Of a stretch of DNA of 64,000 nucleotides, positions 42,633-51,921 are shown one piece after another; within the stretch, counting starts at the first letter, position 1, and each line of letters opens with the position of its first letter. Source of the DNA: Mucilaginibacter gilvus (GTDB taxonomy: Bacteria; Bacteroidota; Bacteroidia; Sphingobacteriales; Sphingobacteriaceae); assembly GCF_004054195.1 (NCBI RefSeq), contig NZ_SBIW01000012.1, positions 62,001 through 126,000 on the forward strand. Reading direction: 5' to 3'. A program made the position numbers and the translations under genes. Under the pieces are notes generated by a model. That model saw only the letters and a program-made list of their open reading frames with translations, ran no database searches and was not told the DNA's origin.

Positions 42633-42702
42633 AAGTCCGCAGTTCGAAAGTCCGTAAGATTTTTTCTGCGGACTTTTCTGTCTTTCCGTCTTGCGGACTT
42701 TC
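42633..42702. repeat. Nested inverted repeats of AAGTCCGCAG
   Basis: AAGTCCGCAG (42633-42642) pairs with CTGCGGACTT (42666-42675), and GAAAGTCCGTAAGA (42646-42659) with TCTTGCGGACTTTC (42689-42702). It follows the SDR stop and includes a T run, so it likely works as its terminator. Short direct repeats of the ATCTGCACATC type follow to 42747. Confidence 0.65.
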
Positions 42703-42752
42703 CCTACTAATCTGCATATTTGCACATCCGCATATCTGCACATCATTAAACC

Positions 42753-44453
42753 ATGATTCATAAAAAAACAAGACATTATATCCCCGCCGATCTCGAGATT
42801 AAATGGGAAACGCTGGAACCGATTTACCAGGAACTCACCAACCGACCTATCAATTCTGTTGAAGAATTAGAGCAATGGCTGAAAGATAGCAGTGAGCTGC
42901 AAGCCGCTTTGGAAGAGGATTTCGCATGGCGCTACATCCGCATGACCTGCGATACCATGAACCCCGATTTGCTGGAAATTTTCCAGTATTTCGCTACCGA
43001 GATAGAGCCTAAAACCGCGCCATACAACAACGAGTTGAACAAAAAGCTGGTTAACAGCGATTACGTTGGCGAACTGAGTGAAGAGAAATTCTACATTATG
43101 CTGCGCGCTGTAAAAAAATCGCTGGAGCTTTTCCGCGAGGAGAACATCCCGCTGCAAACCGAGATCCAGGTAGAGCAACAGAAATACCAGTCGATAACCG
43201 GCGCTATGTCGGTACATATTGACGAAAAGGAGTATACTTTGGAGCAGGCCTCGGTATTTTTAAAAGGTACCGATCGCGCCAAGCGACAGGAAGTTTGGGA
43301 GAAAATAACCGCCCGCCGCCTGCAGGAAAAAACCGTGCTGGATACCTTGTTCGATCACCTGCGTGTACTGCGCCATAAGGTGGCCCTGAATGCAGGTTTC
43401 GAGAATTTCCGCGATTATATGTTCCAGGCCCTTGGCCGTTTTGATTACACCCCGCAGGATTGTTACGCATTCCACGCCGCTATCGAAACCGAAATTGTAC
43501 CCATCCTGCGCGAGCAGGCTGAGAAACGTAAAGAGGCCTTAGGCGTGGATTCGCTTAAGCCATGGGATATGGATGTTGATGTATCGGGCAAACCCGCACT
43601 TAAACCATTTAACAGCGGTGCCGAGCTGGTAGAAAAATCAATCCAGTGTTTTACCAACATCAATAGCTACCTGGGCGAGCGTTTGGAGATCATGAAGGAT
43701 AATAACCTGTTTGATGTAGAAAGCCGTAAGGGCAAGGCACCGGGTGGTTATAACTACCCGCTATCGGAAACCGGAGCTCCTTTCATCTTCATGAACTCGG
43801 CTAATACCTTCCGTGACTTAACCACTATGGTACACGAAGGCGGCCACGCGGCGCATACCTTCCTTACTGCCGACCTGGAACTTAACGATTTTAAACATTG
43901 CCCAAGCGAGGTTGCCGAGCTGGCGTCCATGTCGATGGAGTTGATCTCTATGGATAACTGGAATGTGTATTTTGATAATGAGGAAGACCTTAAACGCGCC
44001 AAGCGCGATCAGCTTTTTGATGTATTGAAAACCCTGCCTTGGGTAGCCGTGGTAGATCAGTTTCAGCATTGGATCTACACCAATCCCGACCATACAGATG
44101 CCGAGCGCACCGATGCCTGGTTAAAGATCTACGAGCCATTTGGCGCCGGCTTTGTAGATTGGAGCGTTAACCCCGAAGCCGAGCAAAACCTGTGGCAAAA
44201 ACAACTGCACATTTTTGAAGTGCCTTTCTACTACATCGAATACGGTATGGCACAGTTAGGCGCTATTGCCGTTTGGAAAAACTATAAAGAAAACCCTGAG
44301 AAAGGACTTCAGCAATATTTGGATGCCCTGAAACTGGGTTACACCAAAACCATTACCGAGATCTACGAAACCGCCGGCATCAAATTCGATTTCAGCGCAG
44401 GTTATGTAAAAGAGCTTGCCGAGTTTGTAAAGGCGGAGATGGATAAGATATAG
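42753..44453 (+). CDS. M3 family oligoendopeptidase (PepF-like)
   Basis: 566 residues, typical of PepF/M3B zinc metallopeptidases; cytoplasmic, no signal. The zinc motif is H361-E-G-G-H365 in TTMVHEGGHAAHTFL, with the third ligand expected in CPSEVAELASMSMEL. A helical N-terminal region (about 1-200) covers the active-site channel. Cleaves short peptides. Monocistronic; repeat DNA on both sides. Confidence 0.93.
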   Translation: MIHKKTRHYIPADLEIKWETLEPIYQELTNRPINSVEELEQWLKDSSELQAALEEDFAWRYIRMTCDTMNPDLLEIFQYFATEIEPKTAPYNNELNKKLVNSDYVGELSEEKFYIMLRAVKKSLELFREENIPLQTEIQVEQQKYQSITGAMSVHIDEKEYTLEQASVFLKGTDRAKRQEVWEKITARRLQEKTVLDTLFDHLRVLRHKVALNAGFENFRDYMFQALGRFDYTPQDCYAFHAAIETEIVPILREQAEKRKEALGVDSLKPWDMDVDVSGKPALKPFNSGAELVEKSIQCFTNINSYLGERLEIMKDNNLFDVESRKGKAPGGYNYPLSETGAPFIFMNSANTFRDLTTMVHEGGHAAHTFLTADLELNDFKHCPSEVAELASMSMELISMDNWNVYFDNEEDLKRAKRDQLFDVLKTLPWVAVVDQFQHWIYTNPDHTDAERTDAWLKIYEPFGAGFVDWSVNPEAEQNLWQKQLHIFEVPFYYIEYGMAQLGAIAVWKNYKENPEKGLQQYLDALKLGYTKTITEIYETAGIKFDFSAGYVKELAEFVKAEMDKI

Positions 44454-44460
44454 GTTGTTT

Positions 44461-44531
44461 GTCAACCTGAGCCTGTCGAAGGCCTAACCGCGGTGCATAT
44501 CTGCCAATGCTTCGACAGGCTCCGGATGACA
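44461..44531. repeat. Inverted repeat of the CCTGAGCCTGTCGAAGG family
   Basis: GTCAACCTGAGCCTGTCGAAGG and CTTCGACAGGCTCCGGATGACA form the two arms of a repeat very common in Bacteroidota intergenic DNA. A single GCTTCGTGCCTCGCAATGG arm of the 34044 family follows near 44556. Confidence 0.75.
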
Positions 44532-44668
44532 GGAAACCATATCCCACGCGTCATTGCTTCGTGCCTCGCAATGGCGCTTATTTCCGGCCCCTCTGCGGGT
44601 GTCCTCACCGCCGTCTGCGGGATATTACCCACCGTCGTTAATAACACTTTTCGTATCTTCACACTTAA

Positions 44669-45160
44669 ATGAACCAGGCCGTAAACTTCTTTTGGACGAT
44701 ACTTTGCTTTACGCCGGTTATTACCGTTTGGGCAAACCATTACTCTGTATTATGGTTTTGTGTTTTCCTGATGCTGAGCGTTTTAAGTCAGATATTTCCG
44801 GCAAGTTTAATCCAGCTGAGCAGCAACCCTAAGTTTTACGAGCGACTGGGCGTAAAACTCGTCCGCAAGTTTGTGCAGAACGGGCAATACGCAAGCCGCT
44901 ACATTCGCAAAGGCGATCCCGATTATAAAGTGATAAAAAGTAAGACCACAGCACTGCAGTACCAAAACACTATTATAATGTACGAGCGCTTCCACCTCAT
45001 CTGCTTTATATTTTTCGTGCTTACTGCTGCATACGCTCTTTTGGGTTCGCAATTTACTCTCGCCATTATAGTTTTATCGGCCAATATCGTCTACAATATC
45101 TATCCCATCTTATTGCAGCAATACAACAGGGCAAGGTTATTAAGGATATCGAGGAAATGA
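44669..45160 (+). CDS. CrtO-like (glycosyl-diaponeurosporenoate acyltransferase-like) membrane protein
   Basis: 163 residues with four hydrophobic helices. FYERLGVKLVRKFVQNG and the C-terminal NIVYNIYPILLQQYNRARL resemble the CrtO acyltransferase family, whose founding member acylates a staphylococcal carotenoid glycoside. No carotenoid genes are near, so the true substrate is unknown and the name should be taken as family only. Confidence 0.55.
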   Translation: MNQAVNFFWTILCFTPVITVWANHYSVLWFCVFLMLSVLSQIFPASLIQLSSNPKFYERLGVKLVRKFVQNGQYASRYIRKGDPDYKVIKSKTTALQYQNTIIMYERFHLICFIFFVLTAAYALLGSQFTLAIIVLSANIVYNIYPILLQQYNRARLLRISRK

Positions 45161-45356
45161 TTTTTCAACTTCATTTTACGGGGAGATAATATAATGATCT
45201 TATCGAACCGGGTGCAACTAAATACGTGAATTTGGAAATATGAACCCTTACCCGCAGCCGTCTGAATTAGTTAATAATCTCCTTAAATATTATAATACTT
45301 ATCTCATAAATACAACTGTTCTAAAACTTATCTGTGTTTTTCAGGTTAGAACAACT

Positions 45357-46019
45357 ATGAAAAAGATATTGATAAGTTTTAGCCTCCTGATTTTATCGGC
45401 TGCAGGCTTTGCGCAGGCCCCATTAAAGCCTGTTAAGATAGATAGCCTTGTCGCGGTTTCATTACCGGAAACATTTACTAAGAAGGATACCCTCGGGCAA
45501 CAAATATATTCGGGCAATACAAATTTGGGTTACATGGTAGTTATCAGGCAGCCAAATGCCGAAAACAACACCCCTTTAAAAAAGGAACGTGACCTCAACA
45601 AAGTGCTGAAAGATTATATCAAAGGCATCAAAGGCCAGGCAGAAGGTTCGGATGCATTAAACGTGCGCGATACTACTATGGGGCACCTGAAGGCAAAAAC
45701 CTTTACTCTGTCTACAGACCAGGGTGCCGGTGTGCAGTTCCGTAATTTTATAGTGATATACACACAGGATGTGACCTACACCTTTGAGTATTACTACCAG
45801 CAGAACCGTGCCGAACTCATCAAAGACGAGTACAAGAAGTTTTCGGGTTCCATCGTGATATCGCCGGAGCTGAAACGTACTGATCAATACTTGTCTAACG
45901 CGAAGGGGATTTCGCCGCGTTTAATAACCGGGGTGGTGATCGGCCTTTTGCTTATTGGCATTATTGTATTCTACATTACCCGCCGCAATAAAAAATTAAG
46001 GGAGCAGTTAGAACGCTAA
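45357..46019 (+). CDS. Secreted protein with C-terminal membrane anchor, unknown function
   Basis: 220 residues from ATG 45357; an upstream in-frame ATG (45240) would bury the signal peptide (KKILISFSLLILSAAGFAQ) and is rejected. The domain from about 20 to 180 is alpha/beta, similar in feel to small secreted PsbP/DUF1795-type domains, but I do not recognise it. A single helix (LITGVVIGLLLIGIIVFYIT) and a basic tail (RRNKKLREQLER) follow, so it is anchored with the bulk outside the cytoplasm. The stop overlaps that of the convergent PAP2 gene by 3 bp. Confidence 0.7.
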   Translation: MKKILISFSLLILSAAGFAQAPLKPVKIDSLVAVSLPETFTKKDTLGQQIYSGNTNLGYMVVIRQPNAENNTPLKKERDLNKVLKDYIKGIKGQAEGSDALNVRDTTMGHLKAKTFTLSTDQGAGVQFRNFIVIYTQDVTYTFEYYYQQNRAELIKDEYKKFSGSIVISPELKRTDQYLSNAKGISPRLITGVVIGLLLIGIIVFYITRRNKKLREQLER

Positions 46020-46684
46020 TTCCTTTTCTGTTTAATAATCCCCCCGTTCCAACGGGGGGATCTTAAAAATTGCTTGCTATCCATAAAAGCAAGCCATATT
46101 ATGGTGATCACTACGCCTATGGCCGAGCCTGCGGTAACGTCCTCAAAAAAATGCTGACTCAGATACATGCGCGAGTAACCCACCAGCATGGCTAACAGTA
46201 GCAAAGCAGTTCCCCACAATTTGTTTTTAATCAAATAGGTAAGCGCTATCCCCGCAGAAAAAGCGGTCACCGTATGTCCCGACGGAAAGCTCTGGATGCC
46301 GGCCACTACATGCACACCTTCTACAAAACGCAGGCGTGTTACCTCGCTGTCGAAATAAGCGCGGGGCCTTGGACTGTTAATGCTGTACTTAAGTATTTGT
46401 GCCACTAACGCGGTTGTTAAAAAACTGGTGAAGAGTAAAAAGGCGTTGCGGTAACTGTAAAGGGCCAGTATAAGCGAGAGGATTATAATGGTGAGCCCAT
46501 CGCCGATATCGGTAACGTAGGGGGCAAGGAAATCGCCTGCGCTGTTATAAACCCCATTTACGGCAAAGTATATTTCCTGGCGTGTGTAAAGCAGCTTAAT
46601 AATTAAACAGGCGCACAATACAACGAGGTAGGGTACAAAAAAATATCTTACCCGGTATAAAACATCCTTAAAGCCTGTTTTCAT
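46016..46684 (-). CDS. PAP2 family membrane phosphatase
   Basis: 222 residues from ATG 46684 (an upstream TTG is less likely). The three phosphatase motifs are complete: K99YSINSPRP107, P134SGH137 and S171R-x5-H178FFED182. About six membrane helices. The family dephosphorylates undecaprenyl or phosphatidyl-glycerol phosphates at the outer face of the inner membrane. Convergent with the gene at 45357, divergent from the permease. Confidence 0.92.
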   Translation of the reverse strand: MKTGFKDVLYRVRYFFVPYLVVLCACLIIKLLYTRQEIYFAVNGVYNSAGDFLAPYVTDIGDGLTIIILSLILALYSYRNAFLLFTSFLTTALVAQILKYSINSPRPRAYFDSEVTRLRFVEGVHVVAGIQSFPSGHTVTAFSAGIALTYLIKNKLWGTALLLLAMLVGYSRMYLSQHFFEDVTAGSAIGVVITIIWLAFMDSKQFLRSPRWNGGIIKQKRN

Positions 46685-46729
46685 TGCGCACAAAGTAACG
46701 CATATAGTTTTTCAATGCAAAAAAATGGT

Positions 46730-46737
46730 TATGTTTG
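46730..46737 (+). promoter_or_regulatory. -7 box TATGTTTG for the permease
   Basis: A perfect TAnnTTTG about 30 bp before the ATG at 46767. Confidence 0.55.
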
Positions 46738-46766
46738 GTTTGAAGAACTAAAACTGATCAAAATAT

Positions 46767-48518
46767 ATGTCTAAAAGCATATTCCGAAAAAAATCTGTAG
46801 CCAAAATATTAGCCGACGTTGAATGTGGTTTCAGCGATGCCGAACACCCCGGCAGCGCTTCCCAACTCCAAAAAGAACTTAATGTAAAAGACCTTACCCT
46901 GATGGGGATAGCCGCGGTTGTAGGCGCGGGCATCTTCTCCACTATCGGCGAAGCTTCGTTTTATGGTGGCCCCGGGGTATCTATATTATTTATTATAACC
47001 GCAGTAACCTGCGGTTTTTCTGCTTTATGCTATGCCGAATTTGCTTCGCGCATCCCCGTTGCGGGTAGTGCTTATACTTATGCATACGCGTCGTTTGGCG
47101 AACTCATCGCGTGGATCATAGGCTGGGACCTGTTGATGGAATACGCCATAGGCAACATCGCGGTAGCCATATCCTGGAGCACCTACTTTGTAAACCTGCT
47201 GGAGGGTTTCCATATCCACATGCCCGAGTACCTCACCATGGACTACTTTTCGGCATTCCGCGCACAGGAGAAGATCCAGGAACTTACAGCGGCCGGCAAG
47301 CTCGGCGAGATAACCGATAACATGAAGAGCGCGGCCGTTGCCTGGGCTAATGCACCGGGTTTAGGCAATATAAAACTGATCGCTAATTTACCGGCTTTAG
47401 GTATTGTGTTTATCATCACTTACCTTGTTTATATCGGCATTCGCGAAACAAAAAAAGCCACCAACGCTATGGTGATTTTAAAGGTAGTAATTGTGATAGC
47501 GGTTATCGCGATAGGATTCTTTTACGTAACGCCTGCCAACTGGCACCCTTTTATGCCTAACGGTTTTAAGGGTGTGATGAAAGGCGTATCGGGTGTGTTC
47601 TTTGCTTACATCGGTTTTGATGCCATCTCAACCACAGCAGAAGAATGCAAAAACCCGCAGAAAGATCTACCGCGTGGGATGATCTATTCGTTGCTGATCT
47701 GTACCGTGTTATACATCCTCATATCACTGGTATTAACCGGTATGGTGAACTATAAAGACCTGCAGGTGGGCGACCCGCTGGCGTTCGTATTCGCTAAAGT
47801 GGGGTTGAAAAATATCAGTTACGTGATATCTATCAGCGCGGTTATTGCAACCGCCAGCGTATTGCTGATCTTTCAGTTAGGGCAACCGCGCATCTGGATG
47901 AGTATGAGCCGCGACGGCCTGCTGCCTAAGGCATTCTCCCGCATTCACCCTAAATTCCATACCCCATCATTTGCAACTATTGTAACAGGTTTTGTGGTGG
48001 CGATACCCGCATTGTTTTTAAACCTTACCGAAGTAACCGATCTTACGAGTATTGGTACTTTATTCGCCTTTGTATTGGTTTGCGGTGGCGTATTGTTAAT
48101 GCCGAGAGAAGCAGCCGTAAAAGGTAAGTTTCACCTGCCGTATGTTAACGCGAAATTTGTGGTTCCGTTTATTTTTATAGGGATGATTTACCTGTTTTGG
48201 AAACCATTTCTGAATATTCTGGCCGGGGAAAACATACACGAAAAATTCCCTTTCTTCCTGTTTATTATATTGTCCGCCGCGCTGACGGTAGCCGCTGTTG
48301 TACGCAATCTATCGCTGATACCTGTTTTAGGTCTCCTGAGTTGCTTTTACCTCATGACCGAACTCACCTACCAAAGCTGGATCAGGTTCCTCGCCTGGCT
48401 GTTAATAGGGTTGGTGATCTACGTGCTTTATGGGTATAAGCATAGCTTGATTGGAAAAGCGGAAAGTCGAAATAGAGAAGTAAAACCTACCGGGTTTAAT
48501 ACAAAGAGCCCCAAGTGA
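46767..48518 (+). CDS. APC superfamily amino-acid permease (cationic amino acid transporter type)
   Basis: 583 residues with about 14 hydrophobic helices, the CAT length. Seen: LTLMGIAAVVGAGIFSTIGE (helix 1 with the GAGIF substrate loop), CYAEFASRIPVAGSAYTYAY, and FFAYIGFDAISTTAEECKNP, the CAT helix 6 motif. Imports amino acids, likely cationic or broad range, by proton symport or exchange. A promoter box is 30 bp upstream and a terminator overlaps the stop codon. Confidence 0.92.
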   Translation: MSKSIFRKKSVAKILADVECGFSDAEHPGSASQLQKELNVKDLTLMGIAAVVGAGIFSTIGEASFYGGPGVSILFIITAVTCGFSALCYAEFASRIPVAGSAYTYAYASFGELIAWIIGWDLLMEYAIGNIAVAISWSTYFVNLLEGFHIHMPEYLTMDYFSAFRAQEKIQELTAAGKLGEITDNMKSAAVAWANAPGLGNIKLIANLPALGIVFIITYLVYIGIRETKKATNAMVILKVVIVIAVIAIGFFYVTPANWHPFMPNGFKGVMKGVSGVFFAYIGFDAISTTAEECKNPQKDLPRGMIYSLLICTVLYILISLVLTGMVNYKDLQVGDPLAFVFAKVGLKNISYVISISAVIATASVLLIFQLGQPRIWMSMSRDGLLPKAFSRIHPKFHTPSFATIVTGFVVAIPALFLNLTEVTDLTSIGTLFAFVLVCGGVLLMPREAAVKGKFHLPYVNAKFVVPFIFIGMIYLFWKPFLNILAGENIHEKFPFFLFIILSAALTVAAVVRNLSLIPVLGLLSCFYLMTELTYQSWIRFLAWLLIGLVIYVLYGYKHSLIGKAESRNREVKPTGFNTKSPK

Positions 48519-48537
48519 TAAACTTAAGGCTCTTTGG
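48502..48537 (+). terminator. Permease terminator overlapping its stop codon
   Basis: CAAAGAGCC (48502-48510) pairs with GGCTCTTTG (48529-48537); the TGA stop at 48516-48518 lies in the loop; a G-T tail follows. Confidence 0.75.
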
Positions 48538-48780
48538 GTTTTAAGAAGATTTGCAGGCTCGCTCCGGGATGTTACGGGTTATCTACCCGAAAGGTCTTCG
48601 CTCAAAAAAGCTGACAATCAGGGTTAACATAACTTAACATAATTCAAAATTGTATTTTATAAAATACTAATAATCAACAAGTTGAATGTTGACGAGGGTT
48701 AACATAAAATTGCTCTTACTTGTATGACTAATTTGTTTAATTATTGGTCTGTCTCTGCGTTGTAAACATCATATAAACAA
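48538..48780. other. Spacer between two terminators of convergent genes
   Basis: 243 bp without a credible ORF. The 12-mer GGGTTAACATAA occurs twice (48621-48632, 48696-48707) with further TTAACATAA. An unrecognised small RNA is possible but nothing proves one. Confidence 0.4.
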
Positions 48781-48812
48781 AAAAGGTTGCCCACTTAAAC
48801 GGGCAACCTTTT
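48781..48812 (-). terminator. kup terminator
   Basis: A 12-bp stem AAAAGGTTGCCC with GGGCAACCTTTT and an 8-nt loop, just after the kup stop. Confidence 0.9.
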
Positions 48813-48828
48813 ATATAAGTTGGATTAA

Positions 48829-50790
48829 TTAAACGACCCTTGTAAGGTTTACCGACTCTGGCGAGGTAAGCATCAGAGGTACTTTCTCTACGGTTACAAA
48901 ACTCAGATCGAGACCAAAGTTGCGTTCTTCCGAAAGGCTTATCTTTTTCATGTACGAATAAATGAACATTACCACCTTTTCGTAGAAGGACAGGTTATGC
49001 GAACGCGATAAAACTTTCTCTATCACCACAAACCTAAAATCGCCCACAATTTTGTGCTTGTTTAACGATTTGTAAGTGCTGGTAATATCTACTTCGCCAT
49101 TCTTCACCAGGTCTTCCACTACCTTACGGAACAATAGATTGATCTGCTGCTCTACCCGGAAACCAAGTTTAAAGTCAACGCGGATCAATTTACCAGGGAT
49201 CAAAAAGTCAACCTCGTATTCGCTTTTGTAAGGTTCATCCACCACATCAACGTGTACCAGCCAGTAAACGTCGGCGCGTTTGGGCTGTTTTTGCAGTATA
49301 GAATAGATGATCTTAGATTCCACTTCGGAATTGAAGTTGGCGCTGGTTAAGTATATAAGCTGCGAAGCGTATTTGGGGACTGTTTCGTCCTCGCTCATTT
49401 CTTTGATGATATTGAAGTAATCATCTACCTCAATGAATTTTACATAGCGGTTCTTGATCTTGCGGGCGGTGTGCCAGGTCCACATGATGATGAACAGGAA
49501 CAGGCCGATAGATAGGGTAAACCAGCCGCCGTGTACGAATTTTACCAGATTTCCAAGCAAAAATGTGCCTTCTATCAGTAAATAAAGTCCTAAAAATGTG
49601 CCGATGATATAGGTTGGTACCTTTTTGCGTTGCAGGAATTTTGATACCAGGATGGTGGTCATTAACATGGCTACGGTAATACTTAAACCGTATGCCGCCT
49701 CCATCTTAGCCGAATGACGGAACAGTAACACTACACCGATACAGCCAAAGCAAAGCAGCCAGTTTACACTGGGTACATACAATTGCCCTTTTTGCTCGCT
49801 CGGGTAGTTGATGCGTACTTTGGGCCATAAGTTTAGCCTCACCGCTTCGGCTATCAGGGTAAACGAACCCGAAATAAGCGCCTGGCTGGCAATTACCGCC
49901 GCTATGGTGGCTATGCCTATACCAAATATCAGGAACCACTCGGGCATGATCTTATAGAACGGGTTGTTGGCGTTTAAATCGATAGATTGGCCTTCGCGTT
50001 GTAAAAGCCAAACCGCCTGCCCAAGGTAATTTAGGATAAGGCAAGTTTTAACATATATCCAGCTGATCTGGATATTTTTACGCCCGCAGTGGCCTAAATC
50101 GGAATATAAAGCCTCGGCACCAGTAGTACACAGAAATACCGCTCCCAATATGATGAAGGCGTTGTAATTACTGGTAAGCAGGTTGTAGGCGTAATATGGG
50201 TTTAAGGCCTTTAGTATAGAAGGCATTTGTATAATATACGATATACCCAAAACGCCCATCATGGTAAACCAGATGAACATGATAGGTCCAAAAGCTTTAC
50301 CCACCAGTGACGTGCCGAATTGCTGTATAATAAACAGCCCCGCTATAATGGCTATAACAATTTGCACGGTTGGCAGTTCGGGGTAGTAGGTTTTCAAACC
50401 CTCTATGGCCGATGATATGGTAATTGGCGGGGTGATGATACCATCGGCAAGCAAGGCGCAACCGCCTAAGACGGCAGGCACAATAAGCCACTTGGCTTTG
50501 CGGCGCACTAACGAGAATAAGGAGAAAATGCCACCCTCGCCCTTGTTATCGGCCCTTAAGGTTATTACTACGTACTTGAGCGTGGTTTGCAGCGTAAGCG
50601 TCCAGAAGATGAGGGATACGCCTCCTAATACCAAGGTTTCGGAAATACGTTGCGAAAAGTTTGAATGTTCTGAACCAACAATGGCTTTAAAAACATACAG
50701 GGGAGAAGTACCAATGTCTCCGTAGATTATTCCTAAACTAATTAGCAGCCCAGCGGCCGTTAGTTTTTGCAGATCTTTATGATTTGACAC
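48829..50790 (-). CDS. kup: KUP-type potassium uptake transporter
   Basis: 653 residues, start GTG at 50788-50790 (no nearby ATG). Twelve-helix K+/H+ symporter of the inner membrane: LGIIYGDIGTSPLYVFKAI (helix 1), DNKGEGGIFSLFSLVRR, ALLADGIITPPITISSAIEG and GAEALYSDLGHCGRKNI are all KUP signatures. A cytoplasmic C-terminal domain of about 170 residues follows. Monocistronic with a perfect -7 box; no c-di-AMP riboswitch was recognised in its leader. Confidence 0.96.
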   Translation of the reverse strand: MSNHKDLQKLTAAGLLISLGIIYGDIGTSPLYVFKAIVGSEHSNFSQRISETLVLGGVSLIFWTLTLQTTLKYVVITLRADNKGEGGIFSLFSLVRRKAKWLIVPAVLGGCALLADGIITPPITISSAIEGLKTYYPELPTVQIVIAIIAGLFIIQQFGTSLVGKAFGPIMFIWFTMMGVLGISYIIQMPSILKALNPYYAYNLLTSNYNAFIILGAVFLCTTGAEALYSDLGHCGRKNIQISWIYVKTCLILNYLGQAVWLLQREGQSIDLNANNPFYKIMPEWFLIFGIGIATIAAVIASQALISGSFTLIAEAVRLNLWPKVRINYPSEQKGQLYVPSVNWLLCFGCIGVVLLFRHSAKMEAAYGLSITVAMLMTTILVSKFLQRKKVPTYIIGTFLGLYLLIEGTFLLGNLVKFVHGGWFTLSIGLFLFIIMWTWHTARKIKNRYVKFIEVDDYFNIIKEMSEDETVPKYASQLIYLTSANFNSEVESKIIYSILQKQPKRADVYWLVHVDVVDEPYKSEYEVDFLIPGKLIRVDFKLGFRVEQQINLLFRKVVEDLVKNGEVDITSTYKSLNKHKIVGDFRFVVIEKVLSRSHNLSFYEKVVMFIYSYMKKISLSEERNFGLDLSFVTVEKVPLMLTSPESVNLTRVV

Positions 50791-50808
50791 AGTGTTTTAA
50801 AAAGTTTA

Positions 50809-50816
50809 CAAATTTA
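50809..50816 (-). promoter_or_regulatory. -7 box TAAATTTG for kup
   Basis: A perfect TAnnTTTG on the minus strand, 18 nt before the GTG start. Confidence 0.55.
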
Positions 50817-51249
50817 TAAAAATTACATTAGCACAACCGTAATTTTAAAATTGCGTATTTGGCTGGTTAACATTTATCGAATTGTGCAGAAAGCAAAGCA
50901 TTATTTGCATAATTTTTAAACTGTGCAATAAAAAGCCTTAATGATTTAGTAAACTTTCAATTTTCGTTTATGTTTTATTTACTTGCCGGAGACTGATTGC
51001 CAGGAGTTTTAACGAAATTCTGCCTGTAAAGCACAGTTTTCTGCCCGGGTAGGCGGTTTTGAACCCTCAATTTAGTGTGGATAAGTAGCGGTCGTATCAG
51101 ATATTATGCAGGCAACTTAAACTATTGTATATCGTATAAGTCAATAGATATAAGTTTGTTAAAATAAACTGGAAAATGTGTATTTTGTTAAAAATTGTTA
51201 AAACTATTTATTAATTCATGATAACATGAATTGTAGCGCACAATATTTA

Positions 51250-51257
51250 TACTTTTG
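51250..51257 (+). promoter_or_regulatory. -7 box TACTTTTG for the T9SS gene
   Basis: A perfect TAnnTTTG, 14 nt before the ATG at 51272. Confidence 0.55.
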
Positions 51258-51271
51258 CATGTAATATTGAT

Positions 51272-51784
51272 ATGGGTAGAAAATTTACTAAACTTAATTC
51301 CTGGTTTACATTAGCACTGCTTGCAGTGATGGTAAACTTTGCGCTTGCAAAAGGAGTAGTTGCCCAAAAAACGGATACTTCCTACCTGCGGTACATTAAG
51401 GGCAAAGCTAAGCCCATGAATAAAAATATCCTGCATTTATCTTTACCTCCTATAAAACCTGCTGTTATTTCAACTACCCGCATATCAGTTGCGCCGGGGC
51501 GGTCGCTAACGGCATCAGATAAACTGCTATCAAACGTACAGGTTTATCCAAACCCGGTTAATGATGTGCTCAATGTAAAATACACCGTGGCGCGCGAAGC
51601 TTTTGTTAATATTAAAATAATGGATATGCTTGGTAACGATGTACTTATCCTTTTGTCGCAGCGTGTTGAAGTCGGCGATCAAAGCATCACTTATAACGTA
51701 AACGGCAGGCTTAACCGCGGTTTTTACTTTCTGCGTATAAACGTTGGTACCGAATCTGTAAACAAGCGGATCTCTTTACTATAA
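51272..51784 (+). CDS. Minimal T9SS C-terminal-signal protein
   Basis: 170 residues: a signal peptide (WFTLALLAVMVNFALAKGVVAQ), about 55 low-complexity residues with no recognised domain, then a full type IX secretion sorting domain (about 86-170) starting VQVYPNPVNDVLNVKY and ending GFYFLRINVGTESVNKRISLL. T9SS domains direct proteins across the outer membrane and are cleaved on attachment. Here there is almost no cargo, so the product might be a regulator, an adaptor or an effectively free sorting domain. Promoter close upstream. Confidence 0.85.
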   Translation: MGRKFTKLNSWFTLALLAVMVNFALAKGVVAQKTDTSYLRYIKGKAKPMNKNILHLSLPPIKPAVISTTRISVAPGRSLTASDKLLSNVQVYPNPVNDVLNVKYTVAREAFVNIKIMDMLGNDVLILLSQRVEVGDQSITYNVNGRLNRGFYFLRINVGTESVNKRISLL

Positions 51785-51790
51785 ACAGAG

Positions 51791-51813
51791 CTCTCCAACC
51801 CTTGCAAGGGGAG
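51791..51813. repeat. Solo head-plus-stem repeat
   Basis: CTCTCCAA followed by the stem CCCTTGCAAGGGG and AG, just after the T9SS gene stop. Layout matches the leuS and DUF559-end repeats. Confidence 0.5.
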
Positions 51814-51895
51814 CCGAATTGCTTTTCTTAATATTTAGGGCTTAGAATTCAGCATTTACTTTCTTTAGAATTTAGGATTTAGGGCTTAGAGTTTC

Positions 51896-51903
51896 TATTT
51901 TCG
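51896..51903 (+). promoter_or_regulatory. -7-like box TATTTTCG
   Basis: TAnnTTCG variant, 18 nt before the ATG at 51922. Confidence 0.4.
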
Positions 51904-51921
51904 GCTTTATTCTATTTACTT

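Larger units (their letters stand above)
50791..51271. other. 481-bp divergent promoter region of kup and the T9SS gene
   Basis: AT-rich, no ORF and no repeat family seen. It carries promoter boxes for both flanking genes. Long enough to hold regulator sites, but none stands out. Confidence 0.5.

Noticed and set aside
50791..50950. c-di-AMP (ydaO) riboswitch in front of kup
   Set aside because: Searched because kup genes can carry it; the leader is short and AT-rich, without the conserved paired regions.
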